The notes under the pieces are model-generated. The model was not told the origin of the DNA, ran no database searches, and saw only the letters and a list, made by a program, of their open reading frames with translations. A stretch of 62,189 bases of DNA from assembly GCA_009922615.1 (NCBI GenBank), contig RFVF01000025.1, positions 1 to 62,189 on the forward strand, written 5' to 3'. The DNA is from Pseudomonadota bacterium (GTDB taxonomy: Bacteria > Verrucomicrobiota > Verrucomicrobiia > Limisphaerales > SXTU01). Positions 49,865 to 59,475 of the stretch are shown here, in pieces. How positions within the stretch are numbered: position 1 is the stretch's first letter; every line of letters begins with the position of its first letter. Position numbers and translations under genes: made by a program.

Positions 49865-51895
49865 ATGAAACCCGCTGGCACAAGCCCGGTGTTACCCGCT
49901 GCCGGCTGGCTGGTAGCGGCGGTCGCGGCCTATGTGCTCTGGCCCGGCAGTGTTCCACGCTTCTTCTTTCTGTGTGCCGCGCCATGGCTCGCTTGCCGGA
50001 CCTTCCGAAATCAGAGCATGGCGATTCTGGGTGCCGGTTTTGCGGCCACGCTTTACGCCACCACGTTTCTGCTGACGCCGGTCTGCGCGGCGCGAATGTT
50101 CCAGCCCACACCGACGGCCGCCGTGCCTTCGCCGACAGTGCAGTTCGCGCTGGTAGTTTTTGGCAGCCTCTGGCTCTGGCTCGCGCTCGCTCCCGCACCA
50201 CCTGTGTTGGAACGGGTGGGCGAATTGCGCGGACGCAGCGTGCTACTGTGGGCCGGGTTGCTCATCGCCGTCTCGGCTCTGCCGTGGACCGCAGATATCG
50301 CTTACGGCGGGGACGAGCATTACCACCTGAAAGCACTCGTGGCAGCGCACCTGCATACGTTGCACCTTGGCGCGCACGCCGGCTTTGTCCTGTTGGTGCT
50401 GGGCTGGCTAGGGACGGGCCTCTGGCTGATTTGCCGAGGTGGAAAAGCCACCGAGAAGTTGCTGCTCTGGGGCTGGGGAGCAACCGGACTTGCACTCGCC
50501 GCCGGCGGGCCCTGGCTGCAACCCGCCGCTGATTTGCAGGATGCTTTCAATCAAGACCGGATGCTGCGTTATCCTGCCAGTCAAACTTGGCTGGCCGCGT
50601 GGCTGTGGGAAGGGACGCGCGCCGAATGGGGAACAGGGCTGCTCTTCGGCTTTGAAGTGCTGCGGTTCACTCCGGTGCTCGCTGTGTTTCTGCTGGGATT
50701 GGTTTTCCTGCAGGATCGGCGCTGGCGCAACGCGCCGCCAGCGCTCTCACTACTGGGCGTCCTGTTCATCGCCACGCTTCCCACACTGCTCTACCATGGA
50801 ACCCTCCTCTATCTGGAACTGGCGCTGTTACCGTTCTTGTTTCTACTCGTGCGGGAAGGCCGACGCTGGCTCTTGGCCGGACCGGAGCGGCTGCGGCACA
50901 CCAACGCCTGGTGGGCGGCACTGACGCTCGGCTTCCTCAAAGACACGGGGATCATCGCCGTCGGCCTGCTGTGGCTGGCACGGGTGGGCGTCCGGACAAT
51001 GTTTCTAATCCGCCGCCGCGAGGTGTCGTGCTCTGCACTGCTGGCAGAGGCGCGGGTGGGCTTCGTCGCGCTGGGACCGGGTGTCGTTTATTTGAGCCTG
51101 AGAACGCTGCACGGCTCACGGCCCTACCAGCCGCATTTGGAAAATATCCTTTCGCTTTCGTATTGGCAGCAGGCGGCGGCCGGAGTCGGTGAGCAATTCG
51201 GCGTGCTTTGGTTGCCCGCCCTTGTCGGAGGCTGGCTGCTCCTACGTCGCCGTGCGTGGGCGCAATGGCTCACGATCAGCAGCTTGTTTGGCGGCATCTG
51301 GTTGTTTCACTTACTGGAGGAACCACGTTGGATCGGCCTGGCCCGTTTCAATCTGCTGCTCTTGCCCGCCGTGCTGGTGCTTGCCGGAGAAGGCCTAGCT
51401 CCAGTGCTGGGTCGGCGGAAAATCGCGTTGATGACACTGCTCCTGCTGCTCGCCGGCAATGCCGCGCTCAGTCCGGTGGACCGCACCGGGCACCGGGCCA
51501 ATTGGGGTGGATCTGGAGAACGTTGGTATGACTACACCGAGTGTCTAGAGGAGCTTCGCCGACTCAAGCCTGACGCGCGCGTCGCGCTCGCGAACACGGC
51601 CCACTCCTACGGGATCGGAATGACACTGCAACGACTGGACTGGTGGATCGACACGGTCAACCTGCCCGTCACGAACCCGGATGACGTGAGCACTTCATTG
51701 CGCGGTTTACTGGAACTTGCCGACACGAAGGCCATTGATTTCGTGATCTTCCGCTGGGATGGCGCTCCCCAGCTGGCGCACCACCATCAACCTGTCGGCT
51801 ACGTCCGGCTGCGCGATTTTTCCTCCCCCGGTGGCGTGCTCACGGTGTTTGTTCGTCGGGGCACGCTGCCACCAAGTCCTCACAGCAACCCTTGA
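49865..51895 (+). CDS. GT-C-like polytopic membrane protein (glycosyltransferase family 39-like)
   Basis: A 676-residue membrane protein with about twelve helices. Between the second and third groups of helices is IAYGGDEHYHLKALVAAHLH, an acidic DE motif in the first large periplasmic loop, the hallmark of GT-C enzymes that use polyprenyl-phosphate sugars. The C-terminal 150 residues are soluble and periplasmic. Substrate unknown. It converges with the Tat-type protein and overlaps its end by 16 bases (51880-51895). Confidence 0.75.
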   Translation: MKPAGTSPVLPAAGWLVAAVAAYVLWPGSVPRFFFLCAAPWLACRTFRNQSMAILGAGFAATLYATTFLLTPVCAARMFQPTPTAAVPSPTVQFALVVFGSLWLWLALAPAPPVLERVGELRGRSVLLWAGLLIAVSALPWTADIAYGGDEHYHLKALVAAHLHTLHLGAHAGFVLLVLGWLGTGLWLICRGGKATEKLLLWGWGATGLALAAGGPWLQPAADLQDAFNQDRMLRYPASQTWLAAWLWEGTRAEWGTGLLFGFEVLRFTPVLAVFLLGLVFLQDRRWRNAPPALSLLGVLFIATLPTLLYHGTLLYLELALLPFLFLLVREGRRWLLAGPERLRHTNAWWAALTLGFLKDTGIIAVGLLWLARVGVRTMFLIRRREVSCSALLAEARVGFVALGPGVVYLSLRTLHGSRPYQPHLENILSLSYWQQAAAGVGEQFGVLWLPALVGGWLLLRRRAWAQWLTISSLFGGIWLFHLLEEPRWIGLARFNLLLLPAVLVLAGEGLAPVLGRRKIALMTLLLLLAGNAALSPVDRTGHRANWGGSGERWYDYTECLEELRRLKPDARVALANTAHSYGIGMTLQRLDWWIDTVNLPVTNPDDVSTSLRGLLELADTKAIDFVIFRWDGAPQLAHHHQPVGYVRLRDFSSPGGVLTVFVRRGTLPPSPHSNP

Positions 51896-52773
51896 TACGC
51901 CAGCCAGAGGCCGCGGAAATACTTCATGGTGCGGATCGGATCGGTGCTGGGCGGAATCTCGGCGAAGGTGAAGCCGGTGAAGCCAATCTCCGCGAGGCCC
52001 GTGAGCAGTTTGCGGAACGGGTATTCCTCCAGATACAGGTCGCGCATGTGGACGGTGAAGATTTTGTGCTTCACCAAGTTGAAGTTCGCGTCCCAACCGT
52101 CACCGAAGATGTCGGACTGGTTGGAGTTCCAGCAGATGCCTACGTTCTTGTGATCGGCGGCGTCCAGGATGGTCTTGATGTGTGGGACGAGGTTGGTGCC
52201 GGTGCCGTGGACTTCGAGGCGGATTTGCTGGCCGTGCTGCGCACCGAACTCCCCCAGTTCGCGGAGGGATTTGCCGATCTGGGCGAGCGTCTGCTCGACG
52301 GGAACTTCCTTGGGCAGCGCATTGGGGCGCACTTTCACACCGGTCGCGCCGACGTCCTCGCCGAGGAGGATGTATTCCTTGGTGGCCTCGATGTCCTTGC
52401 GGAGCCGGGCTTGGTCGGGCGTGTGGTAATCGAACGCGCTGCCGAGGCTCCAGAGTTTCACGGGCGAATCAGCGAAGCGTTTGCGCACGTCGGCGCGCTC
52501 TTGCTTGGAGAGGTTCACCTCGACCTTGTGCGCATGGCCGGTGCGCAGTTCGACCCCCTCGAACTTCGCCTCGGTGCAATTTTGGATGATCGTGGCAATG
52601 TCCCATTTCTCCGCGAGGTTGTAGGTGACGGTGCCGAGGTGGAACTTCGAGGGCTTGGAGAAGAGCGGGGATTTGACCTCGGGCAGCTTGACCTTCTCGG
52701 CGGCCGGGGCGGAGGTGGCAAGGGCGGCGGAGCCGAGGGCGGAGGTGAGAAAGGCGCGGCGGGTGGTGTTCAT
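51880..52773 (-). CDS. Tat-exported sugar isomerase/epimerase-like TIM-barrel protein
   Basis: A 297-residue protein starting MNTTRRAFLTSALGSAALAT, a Tat-type signal (TRRAFL). The mature part is a xylose isomerase-like barrel: FHLGTVTYNLAEKWDI, FEGVELRTGHAHKVEV, RLEVHGTG, NVGICWNSNQSD, FTVHMRDL, FTFAEIPPS. Exported members of this superfamily are typical for this phylum, and their substrates are mostly unknown. A frame 222 bases longer exists but lacks a signal start. Confidence 0.85.
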   Translation of the reverse strand: MNTTRRAFLTSALGSAALATSAPAAEKVKLPEVKSPLFSKPSKFHLGTVTYNLAEKWDIATIIQNCTEAKFEGVELRTGHAHKVEVNLSKQERADVRKRFADSPVKLWSLGSAFDYHTPDQARLRKDIEATKEYILLGEDVGATGVKVRPNALPKEVPVEQTLAQIGKSLRELGEFGAQHGQQIRLEVHGTGTNLVPHIKTILDAADHKNVGICWNSNQSDIFGDGWDANFNLVKHKIFTVHMRDLYLEEYPFRKLLTGLAEIGFTGFTFAEIPPSTDPIRTMKYFRGLWLAYQGLL

Positions 52774-52961
52774 GAGCAGTGTGTTGTCAGGCGTGGGAAT
52801 AGCAAATTGCGGCGCGGAGTCACGCGGATTCAGAAGTCGGCACTTGCCAAGTCGCGGGTGGGGCGGGAATTTAGCGGCATCGTTCGCGCCGAACACAGTC
52901 TTCGCTTCGGCCGCCGGGCTCAGTGTCCCGGCGTGGTTGTCCCCTGCCCTGCCCCGATGCC

Positions 52962-55900
52962 ATGAGTGACAGCGAAGCCCAACGGCTGGAGGCACTCCAG
53001 CGCTACCACATCCTCGACACCCCGCCGGAGCCGGCGTTTGACGATCTCGCGCAACTCGCCGCGCAGCTGTGCAACACGCCCATCGCCGCCGTGTGTCTGG
53101 TGGACGAGCGCCGGGTGTGGTTCAAGGCGCGGACCGGCACGCAAGTCACCGAGGTGCCGCGCGAACAGTCCTTCAGCCACCACGCCATCGCCCAGACCAG
53201 CACGCTGGTGGTGCGCGACACGCTGGCGGACGAACGGTTCCGCGACCACCCGTTGGTAAAGGGCGCTCCGCCGGTGCGTTTCTACGCTGGCCAGCCACTC
53301 GTCACGCCGGACGGGCACGTGGTCGGCACGTTGTGCGTGATGGACCGGGTGACGCGCGGCTTGACGGGCCAGCAGGCGCTGGCGTTGCAGCGCTTGAGCC
53401 GTCAGGTGCTGACGCAACTCGAAGTGCGCCGACACGTCGCGGATCTGGAGCGCGAAATCAAAAAGCACCAAGAAACCGAGGACGCGCTGCGCTTCACGGA
53501 GGCAATGTTCCGCGGCATCTACGAAAACGCCACGGACGGCATCTTTCAGACAACGCCCGAGGGCAAGTTCCTTTCCGCCAACCCGATGCTGGCGAAGATC
53601 TACGGCTTCAATACGCCGGAAGAACTCGTCACTGCGCTCAGTGACGTGTCCCGCCAGCTTTATGTGGAGCCCGCGCGGCGCGAGGAGTTTGTGCGCCTCA
53701 TGCGGGAGAAGGAAGTCATTCAAAACTTCGAGTCGCAAGTCTTCAACGCCCGCGGCGAAATCATCTGGATTTCGGAAAATGCCCGCGCGGTTCGGGATGC
53801 CGACGGCAATCTCCGCTACTACGAAGGCACCATCGAGGACATCACGGAACGCAAGCGCGCCGAGATCGCCGTGCGCGAGGCGGAGCGGCGTTTTCGCTCC
53901 GTCTGGGAAAAATCCGCCGACGGCATGCGCCTCACGGACAAGGATGGCATCCTGCGCGCCGTCAATCCCGCCTACTGCCGGATGGTGGGCATGGACGAGG
54001 CGGCGTTGGTCGGTCAGTGTTACACTGTCAGCTACCAGGACTGCGAAGAAGTGCGCCGCCTGCACGCGCTTTACCGCGAAGGCCATCAGAGCCGCAACAT
54101 TCCGGAGCATTTGGACCGCGACATTGTTCTATGCAACGGCCGGCGGGTCATCTTCGAGCTGTCCAACTCGTTTGTGGAAATCGAAGGCCAGGAGCCGCTT
54201 ATCCTGAGCATCCTCCACGACGTGACCGAGAGCCAGCGGGCGGAAGAAAAGCTGCGCAACTCCGAACGTCGGTTCCGCTCCATCTGGGAAAAGTCAGTGG
54301 ACGGCATGCGGCTGATCGACAAGGACGGCATCACCCGCGCGGTGAACCCGGCGTTCTGCCGCCTCGTTGGCCTGACGGAAACCGAACTGCTGGGCCGCCC
54401 CTACACCGAACATTACGACCAAGGCGAAGACGCCGTCGCCCGGCTCGACCGCTTCCGCAAGGAATATCAGTCCCGCAGCATCGCCGAACACATGGAGCGC
54501 CGCATCACGCTGCGCGACGGACGCTCCATCCAAGTCGAGCTGTCCATCTCCTTTGTCGAAGTTGAGGGCGAAGATCCGCAAGTGCTGACCGTGTTCCACG
54601 ATCTCACCGCGCGCAAACAGGTCGAGGCCGCACTGCGCGAATCCGAGTTCCTCTACCATTCCCTGGTGGACAACCTGCCGCAGAACATGTTCCGCAAGGA
54701 TGTGACCGGACGGTTTACCTTCGTGAACCAGCGCTTCTGCCAGGAGGTCGGCAAACCCCGCGAGGAAATCATCGGAAAGACTGACTTTGACCTCTTTCCG
54801 GCGAACATGGCCGAGAAGTATCAGCGCGACGACCACCGTATCATCGAGTCGCGCAAAACCACCGAAACCATCGAGGCGCACTTCGCCCCGGAACGCGGCA
54901 AGATTTACGTGCAGGTGGTCAAGACGCCGCTGTTCGACCGCGACGGCCACCCACTGGGCATCCAGGGTATTTTCTGGGACGTGACCGAGCGCAAACGCAT
55001 GGAGGAACAGCTCGCCTTCGAGCGCGATCTGCTCCGCGCGCTGCTCGACAACGTGCCCGACCGCATCTACTTCAAAGACACCGAATCCAAGTTCCTCCAG
55101 GCCAGCATGGCGATGGCGAAGCGGCTCGGGTTGAAGGATCCCAGCGAAGTCGTGGGCAAGACCGACTTTGACTTTCACCCACCCGAACTGGCGCGCGAGT
55201 TCTTCGCCGACGAGCAGAAAATTCTGCTCACAGGCACGCCGATCGTGAACAAGGTCGAGCGTCAACTGGCGATCGACGGCTCGGAAATCTGGGCCTCGGT
55301 CACCAAGGTGCCGCTACGCAACCGCGCGGGCTTTATCACCGGCATCATCGGCATCTCCCGCGACATCACCGGGATCAAGCGCGTCGAACGCGAGTTGCAG
55401 CAGGCCCGCGACACCGCGCTGGAATCCACCCGCCTCAAGTCGCAGTTCCTCGCCGCCATGAGCCACGAAATCCGCACGCCGATGAACGGCGTCGTGGGCA
55501 TGATCGAGTTGTTGCTCGACACCGAGCTGGCCCCGCAACAGCGCGAGTTCGCCGAGACCGTCCACTCCAGCGCCTACGCGTTGCTGCACATCATCAACGA
55601 CATCCTCGACTTTTCCAAAATCGAGGCGGGCAAACTCACGCTGGAGACCACGGATTTTGATTTGCGCGAAGTCGTCGAACGCAGCGCGGAACTGCTCGCC
55701 CATCGTGCCCAGGCCAAAAACATCGAGTTGGTTTCCTGGATGGCGCCCGACGTGTCCTCCCACCTGCGGGGCGACCCCGTGCGCATCCAGCAAATCCTCG
55801 TCAACCTCGTCGGCAATGCGGTCAAATTCACCGAGCACGGCGAAGTCGTCCTGCGCGTGATCAAGGAGTCCGAGACCGACACGCACGTCACGGTCAAATT

Positions 55901-57410
55901 CTCCGTGGAAGACTCCGGCATCGGCATCGCCCCGGAGGCTCAAGGCAAAATCTTTCAAGCGTTCACCCAGGCCGATGGCTCCACCACGCGCAAATACGGC
56001 GGCACCGGGCTGGGACTGTCCATATCGCGACAACTCTGCGAATTGATGGGGGGGCGACTGGAACTGGACAGCACACTCGGAGCGGGCTCGACGTTCTGGT
56101 TCTCTATCACTCTGGAGAAGCAGCCGGGCCACCCCGCGCGCGACGCCGCCAAATCCCGCCTCGCCGGCGCGCGGCTGTTCGTCGTCGCTGAAAGCACCTC
56201 GCTGCGCCACGCTTTCGCCAGCATGGCGAATTATCTCGGCCTGGGCTGCGCCGGCGTGCGCACTGGCGACGAGGCGCTGCACGCGCTGCGTGACGCGGCG
56301 GCAAGCAACACGCCGTTCGATGCGGCCATTCTCGACATCAAACTGACCGGAGCCGACGGCCTCACGCTGGCGCAGAACATCAGGGCCGAGCCGGAAATCG
56401 CCGACACCAAGCTGATCCTGCTCACGCCACTGGGTCAGCGGCTCGATGTGGAAATCCTGCGGCTGGCCGGCCTTTCCGGCAGCCTGCTCAAGCCCGTCCG
56501 CCTCGCGCGCCTGGAAGAATGTCTGCTCCGGGTGCTGACCCACGGCGACCAGCCGCTTTCGCTGCCCAGTCCGGCGGAGACGGCTTTCTTGCATCGCAAC
56601 CGCGTGCCGCCCGGCGAAATCCGGCCGCTGTCCATCCTGCTCGTCGAAGACAATTCCGTGAATCAACGCGTCGCCCTATTGCAGCTCAAGAAACTGGGCT
56701 ACACCGCCGACACCGTGCTCAACGGCGAACAGGCCGTCGCCGCCGTGCAGAACAAAACCTACGACGTGGTGCTTATGGACTGCCACATGCCAGTCATGGA
56801 CGGCTACACCGCCACCCAGCGCATTCGCGAATGGGAGCAGCAAAACCAGCGGCCCCGCCTGCGCATCCTGGCAATGACCGCCGACGCCGGCCGCGGGGAC
56901 GCCGAGCACTGTTACGCCGCCGGCATGGACGATTTCATCACCAAGCCCGTGCATCTGCCCGAGCTGAGCGCCGCGCTGGATCGGGTGAACTCCACCGCGC
57001 ACGCCGCCGAAGCTGGCGCACCGGAAGCTCAACAGTCCCCCGCACCCGCCACGATGGACGAAGCCACGCTGGATTTCTCCGTGCTGGCCACCCTGCGCGA
57101 CTTGAGCGAGCCCGGCCAGCCCGACCCGGTCGTCGAGTTGATCGACCTCTTCATGGAAGATGCACCCGACCGCTTGGAGGCGATGCAAACCTCGCTTGAC
57201 CGCCGGGACATCGAGGCGTTGAAGATCGCGGCCCACTCGCTCAAAGGCAGTGCAAAAAACCTCGGGGCCAAACCACTCGGCCGCATTTGTGCCGAACTGG
57301 AGAAGCAGGCGCTCGCCGCCGACTGGGACAACGCCCTGCTCACTCTCAAGGCCATCGGCCAAGAGTTCGAGAAGCTGCGCGCGGTCCTTTCGGTCGAAAA
57401 GAAGCGTTGA
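52962..57410 (+). CDS. Multi-PAS hybrid sensor histidine kinase with two REC and an HPt domain
   Basis: A 1482-residue soluble kinase with no membrane segment. Order: GAF (about 20-165), five to six PAS domains (about 185-815, e.g. GIYENATDGIFQTTPEG, SIWEKSVDGMRLIDKDG, FFADEQKILLTG), HisKA with His835 in SHEIRTPMNG, HATPase_c (about 945-1060, GTGLGLSISRQL), a REC-like domain with Asp1125 (ILDIKLTGADG) but lacking the usual acidic pair, a full REC with Asp1273 (LMDCHMPVMDG), and a C-terminal HPt with His1425 (AAHSLKGSAKN). It should run a His-Asp-His relay to an unlinked regulator. Sensing is cytoplasmic; signals are unknown. Confidence 0.93.
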   Translation: MSDSEAQRLEALQRYHILDTPPEPAFDDLAQLAAQLCNTPIAAVCLVDERRVWFKARTGTQVTEVPREQSFSHHAIAQTSTLVVRDTLADERFRDHPLVKGAPPVRFYAGQPLVTPDGHVVGTLCVMDRVTRGLTGQQALALQRLSRQVLTQLEVRRHVADLEREIKKHQETEDALRFTEAMFRGIYENATDGIFQTTPEGKFLSANPMLAKIYGFNTPEELVTALSDVSRQLYVEPARREEFVRLMREKEVIQNFESQVFNARGEIIWISENARAVRDADGNLRYYEGTIEDITERKRAEIAVREAERRFRSVWEKSADGMRLTDKDGILRAVNPAYCRMVGMDEAALVGQCYTVSYQDCEEVRRLHALYREGHQSRNIPEHLDRDIVLCNGRRVIFELSNSFVEIEGQEPLILSILHDVTESQRAEEKLRNSERRFRSIWEKSVDGMRLIDKDGITRAVNPAFCRLVGLTETELLGRPYTEHYDQGEDAVARLDRFRKEYQSRSIAEHMERRITLRDGRSIQVELSISFVEVEGEDPQVLTVFHDLTARKQVEAALRESEFLYHSLVDNLPQNMFRKDVTGRFTFVNQRFCQEVGKPREEIIGKTDFDLFPANMAEKYQRDDHRIIESRKTTETIEAHFAPERGKIYVQVVKTPLFDRDGHPLGIQGIFWDVTERKRMEEQLAFERDLLRALLDNVPDRIYFKDTESKFLQASMAMAKRLGLKDPSEVVGKTDFDFHPPELAREFFADEQKILLTGTPIVNKVERQLAIDGSEIWASVTKVPLRNRAGFITGIIGISRDITGIKRVERELQQARDTALESTRLKSQFLAAMSHEIRTPMNGVVGMIELLLDTELAPQQREFAETVHSSAYALLHIINDILDFSKIEAGKLTLETTDFDLREVVERSAELLAHRAQAKNIELVSWMAPDVSSHLRGDPVRIQQILVNLVGNAVKFTEHGEVVLRVIKESETDTHVTVKFSVEDSGIGIAPEAQGKIFQAFTQADGSTTRKYGGTGLGLSISRQLCELMGGRLELDSTLGAGSTFWFSITLEKQPGHPARDAAKSRLAGARLFVVAESTSLRHAFASMANYLGLGCAGVRTGDEALHALRDAAASNTPFDAAILDIKLTGADGLTLAQNIRAEPEIADTKLILLTPLGQRLDVEILRLAGLSGSLLKPVRLARLEECLLRVLTHGDQPLSLPSPAETAFLHRNRVPPGEIRPLSILLVEDNSVNQRVALLQLKKLGYTADTVLNGEQAVAAVQNKTYDVVLMDCHMPVMDGYTATQRIREWEQQNQRPRLRILAMTADAGRGDAEHCYAAGMDDFITKPVHLPELSAALDRVNSTAHAAEAGAPEAQQSPAPATMDEATLDFSVLATLRDLSEPGQPDPVVELIDLFMEDAPDRLEAMQTSLDRRDIEALKIAAHSLKGSAKNLGAKPLGRICAELEKQALAADWDNALLTLKAIGQEFEKLRAVLSVEKKR

Positions 57411-57503
57411 ACCCGCTTCCGACATTGAATTTAAGTCGCTCGCGTGCGAGCCTGCGCCTGTGACGAACGTTTCAAAACGCAGTTAACTCCCGTCTCCCCC
57501 ACC

Positions 57504-57896
57504 ATGCAAATCACCAAGCAGCTCGCCATCTTTCTGGACAATGAACCGGGAATGCTCGCCCGGGTTTGCCACGCCCTGGCCGATGCCAAGGTCAACATTT
57601 ACGCCATCTCCGCCAGCGACACTGTCGACCACACAGTCATCCGCATGGTCGTGGACAACCCGCAGAAGGCGATGTTCGTCTTCGAGGATCACAACGTGCT
57701 CTGCGTGGAGGACGACGTGCTGATGATCGACGGGGACAACCGCCCCGGCTCGCTGGCGGTGATCTGCGACAAGCTCGGCAAGGCCAAGGTGAACATCGAG
57801 TATTGCTACTGTGCCACCAGTCCCGGCTCGCGGCGCGGCCTGCTGATCCTGCGCGTGAAGAACCCACAGAAGGCGCTCAAGGTGTTGAACAGCTAG
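57504..57896 (+). CDS. Tandem ACT domain protein
   Basis: A 130-residue protein made of two ACT repeats: ITKQLAIFLDNEPGMLARVC and VEDDVLMIDGDNRPGSLAVI, each with the ligand-site Gly after the first strand. Such stand-alone proteins bind amino acids and act as regulators of amino acid metabolism. It follows the hybrid kinase after 93 bases. Partner unknown. Confidence 0.88.
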   Translation: MQITKQLAIFLDNEPGMLARVCHALADAKVNIYAISASDTVDHTVIRMVVDNPQKAMFVFEDHNVLCVEDDVLMIDGDNRPGSLAVICDKLGKAKVNIEYCYCATSPGSRRGLLILRVKNPQKALKVLNS

Positions 57897-57903
57897 GTAA
57901 TGA

Positions 57904-59463
57904 GTGATTCGTAATCAGTGCCGCCGTGAGCACGCTGCCGGGCCGTCCACCGACCAACCTCTCATTGCCAATCAGGCCGCCTGCTTGCATCCCCTGCTCT
58001 ACGAATTGAACACCCGTTGCTGGCTGCGCGAGCTGTCGGCCCGCCACGGCCTGTTCATTCATCTGGCCAACGTGCCGGAGGCGGAGTTCACCGCATGGAA
58101 ACGCCGGGGTTTCACACATGTATGGCTGATGGGCTGCTGGACCATTTGTGGCCGCGCGAGAGAAACGGTCTTAAACGATCCTGCTTTGCTTGAGCTCTTC
58201 GACAAGGCGCTCCCCGACTGGTCACCGGACGATGTGACCGGCTCGCCCTACGCCATCGCCGAATATCGCGTGCCCGAATCCCTCGGCGGTGAAGAAGGTC
58301 TCCGCGAGTTCCGCAAGCGCCTGCACGCCCACGGTCTCAAGCTCATCCTTGACTTCGTGCCCAACCACACCGGGCTCGGCCATCCGTGGGTGAAGATGCA
58401 ACCGGAACTCTATGTGCAAGGCCTGCCGGGCTCACCCGAGACCTTCGTGACGGAATCCAACGCCGGCATGGTCTGGATCGCGCATGGCAAGGACCCGTTT
58501 TTCCCCTGCTGGAAGGACACCGCCCAGCTTGACTACCGGCGCGCGGACACGCAGTCGATCATGCAGCAAGTGCTGGTGGGCATCGCCGCCCGGTGCGACG
58601 GGGTCCGCTGCGACCTGGCCATGCTCGTCCTCCGCGACGTGTTCGAGAAGACCTGGGCCGGTCCGCGGATGACCTCGCCCGCGACCGACACGGAGTTCTG
58701 GACAGAAGCCATCGCTGCGGTGAAGCGCGAGTCGCCAGAGTTTTTGTTTCTGGCGGAAGTTTACTGGGATCTCGAAAAGAACTTACAGCAGCTCGGTTTC
58801 GACTACACCTACGACAAGTGGCTCTACGACCACCTCGCCTACGACAACTACGCCGAAACCCAAAATCATCTGCTCGAACTCGATCTGGAATTTGTGCGGC
58901 GCAGCGTGCACTTCCTTGAAAACCACGATGAGCAACGGGCCGCGACGCGCTTCTCCCTCGCGGAACATCGCGGGGCCGCCCTGCTGTCCTTCGGTCTGCC
59001 CGGCATGCGCTTCCTCCACGATGGCCAGCTCGAGGGCGCGAAAATTCGCCTGCCGGTGCATCTGGGTCGCCGCCCGGTCGAGCCCCCTGACCCGCGCATC
59101 GTCGGCTTCTACGAAACCTTGCTGACCGCGCTTCAGAGCACCGCTGTGGGCCACGGTGAATGCAAAATCCTCCGCCCGCGCTCGGCCTGGTCGCAGAACT
59201 CCACCGATCACTGCTTCGTCGTTGTGCAATGGCAGTCTGCGCCAGATGCCTTTGACCTCGTGGTGGTGAACCTCTCTGCGCAGCCAAGCCAGTGCTACGT
59301 CACGCCCACCATCGCGGGCTTGGGGCGGCGCGAGTGGAAGATGGAAGACTTGCTGGGTGAGGAAAAATACTGGCGCAACGGCAACGAGATGCTGACCCGC
59401 GGCCTTTACCTCGCTCTGCCCGCGCGCGGCGCACAGCTCTTCCACTTCACGCCCGCCAAATAG
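57904..59463 (+). CDS. Alpha-amylase family (GH13) glycoside hydrolase
   Basis: A 519-residue enzyme from a GTG start. GH13 regions: DFVPNHTG (region I), DGVRCDLAM with nucleophile Asp237 (region II), FLFLAEVYWD with acid/base Glu285 (region III) and FLENHDEQRA with Asp342 (region IV). All three catalytic acids are present. A C-terminal beta domain is short. No signal peptide is evident, so it likely acts on intracellular glucans or disaccharides. The start is uncertain: the first 15 codons overlap intergenic-type repeat sequence. Confidence 0.9.
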   Translation: MIRNQCRREHAAGPSTDQPLIANQAACLHPLLYELNTRCWLRELSARHGLFIHLANVPEAEFTAWKRRGFTHVWLMGCWTICGRARETVLNDPALLELFDKALPDWSPDDVTGSPYAIAEYRVPESLGGEEGLREFRKRLHAHGLKLILDFVPNHTGLGHPWVKMQPELYVQGLPGSPETFVTESNAGMVWIAHGKDPFFPCWKDTAQLDYRRADTQSIMQQVLVGIAARCDGVRCDLAMLVLRDVFEKTWAGPRMTSPATDTEFWTEAIAAVKRESPEFLFLAEVYWDLEKNLQQLGFDYTYDKWLYDHLAYDNYAETQNHLLELDLEFVRRSVHFLENHDEQRAATRFSLAEHRGAALLSFGLPGMRFLHDGQLEGAKIRLPVHLGRRPVEPPDPRIVGFYETLLTALQSTAVGHGECKILRPRSAWSQNSTDHCFVVVQWQSAPDAFDLVVVNLSAQPSQCYVTPTIAGLGRREWKMEDLLGEEKYWRNGNEMLTRGLYLALPARGAQLFHFTPAK

Positions 59464-59475
59464 TCCGGCGGGTCG

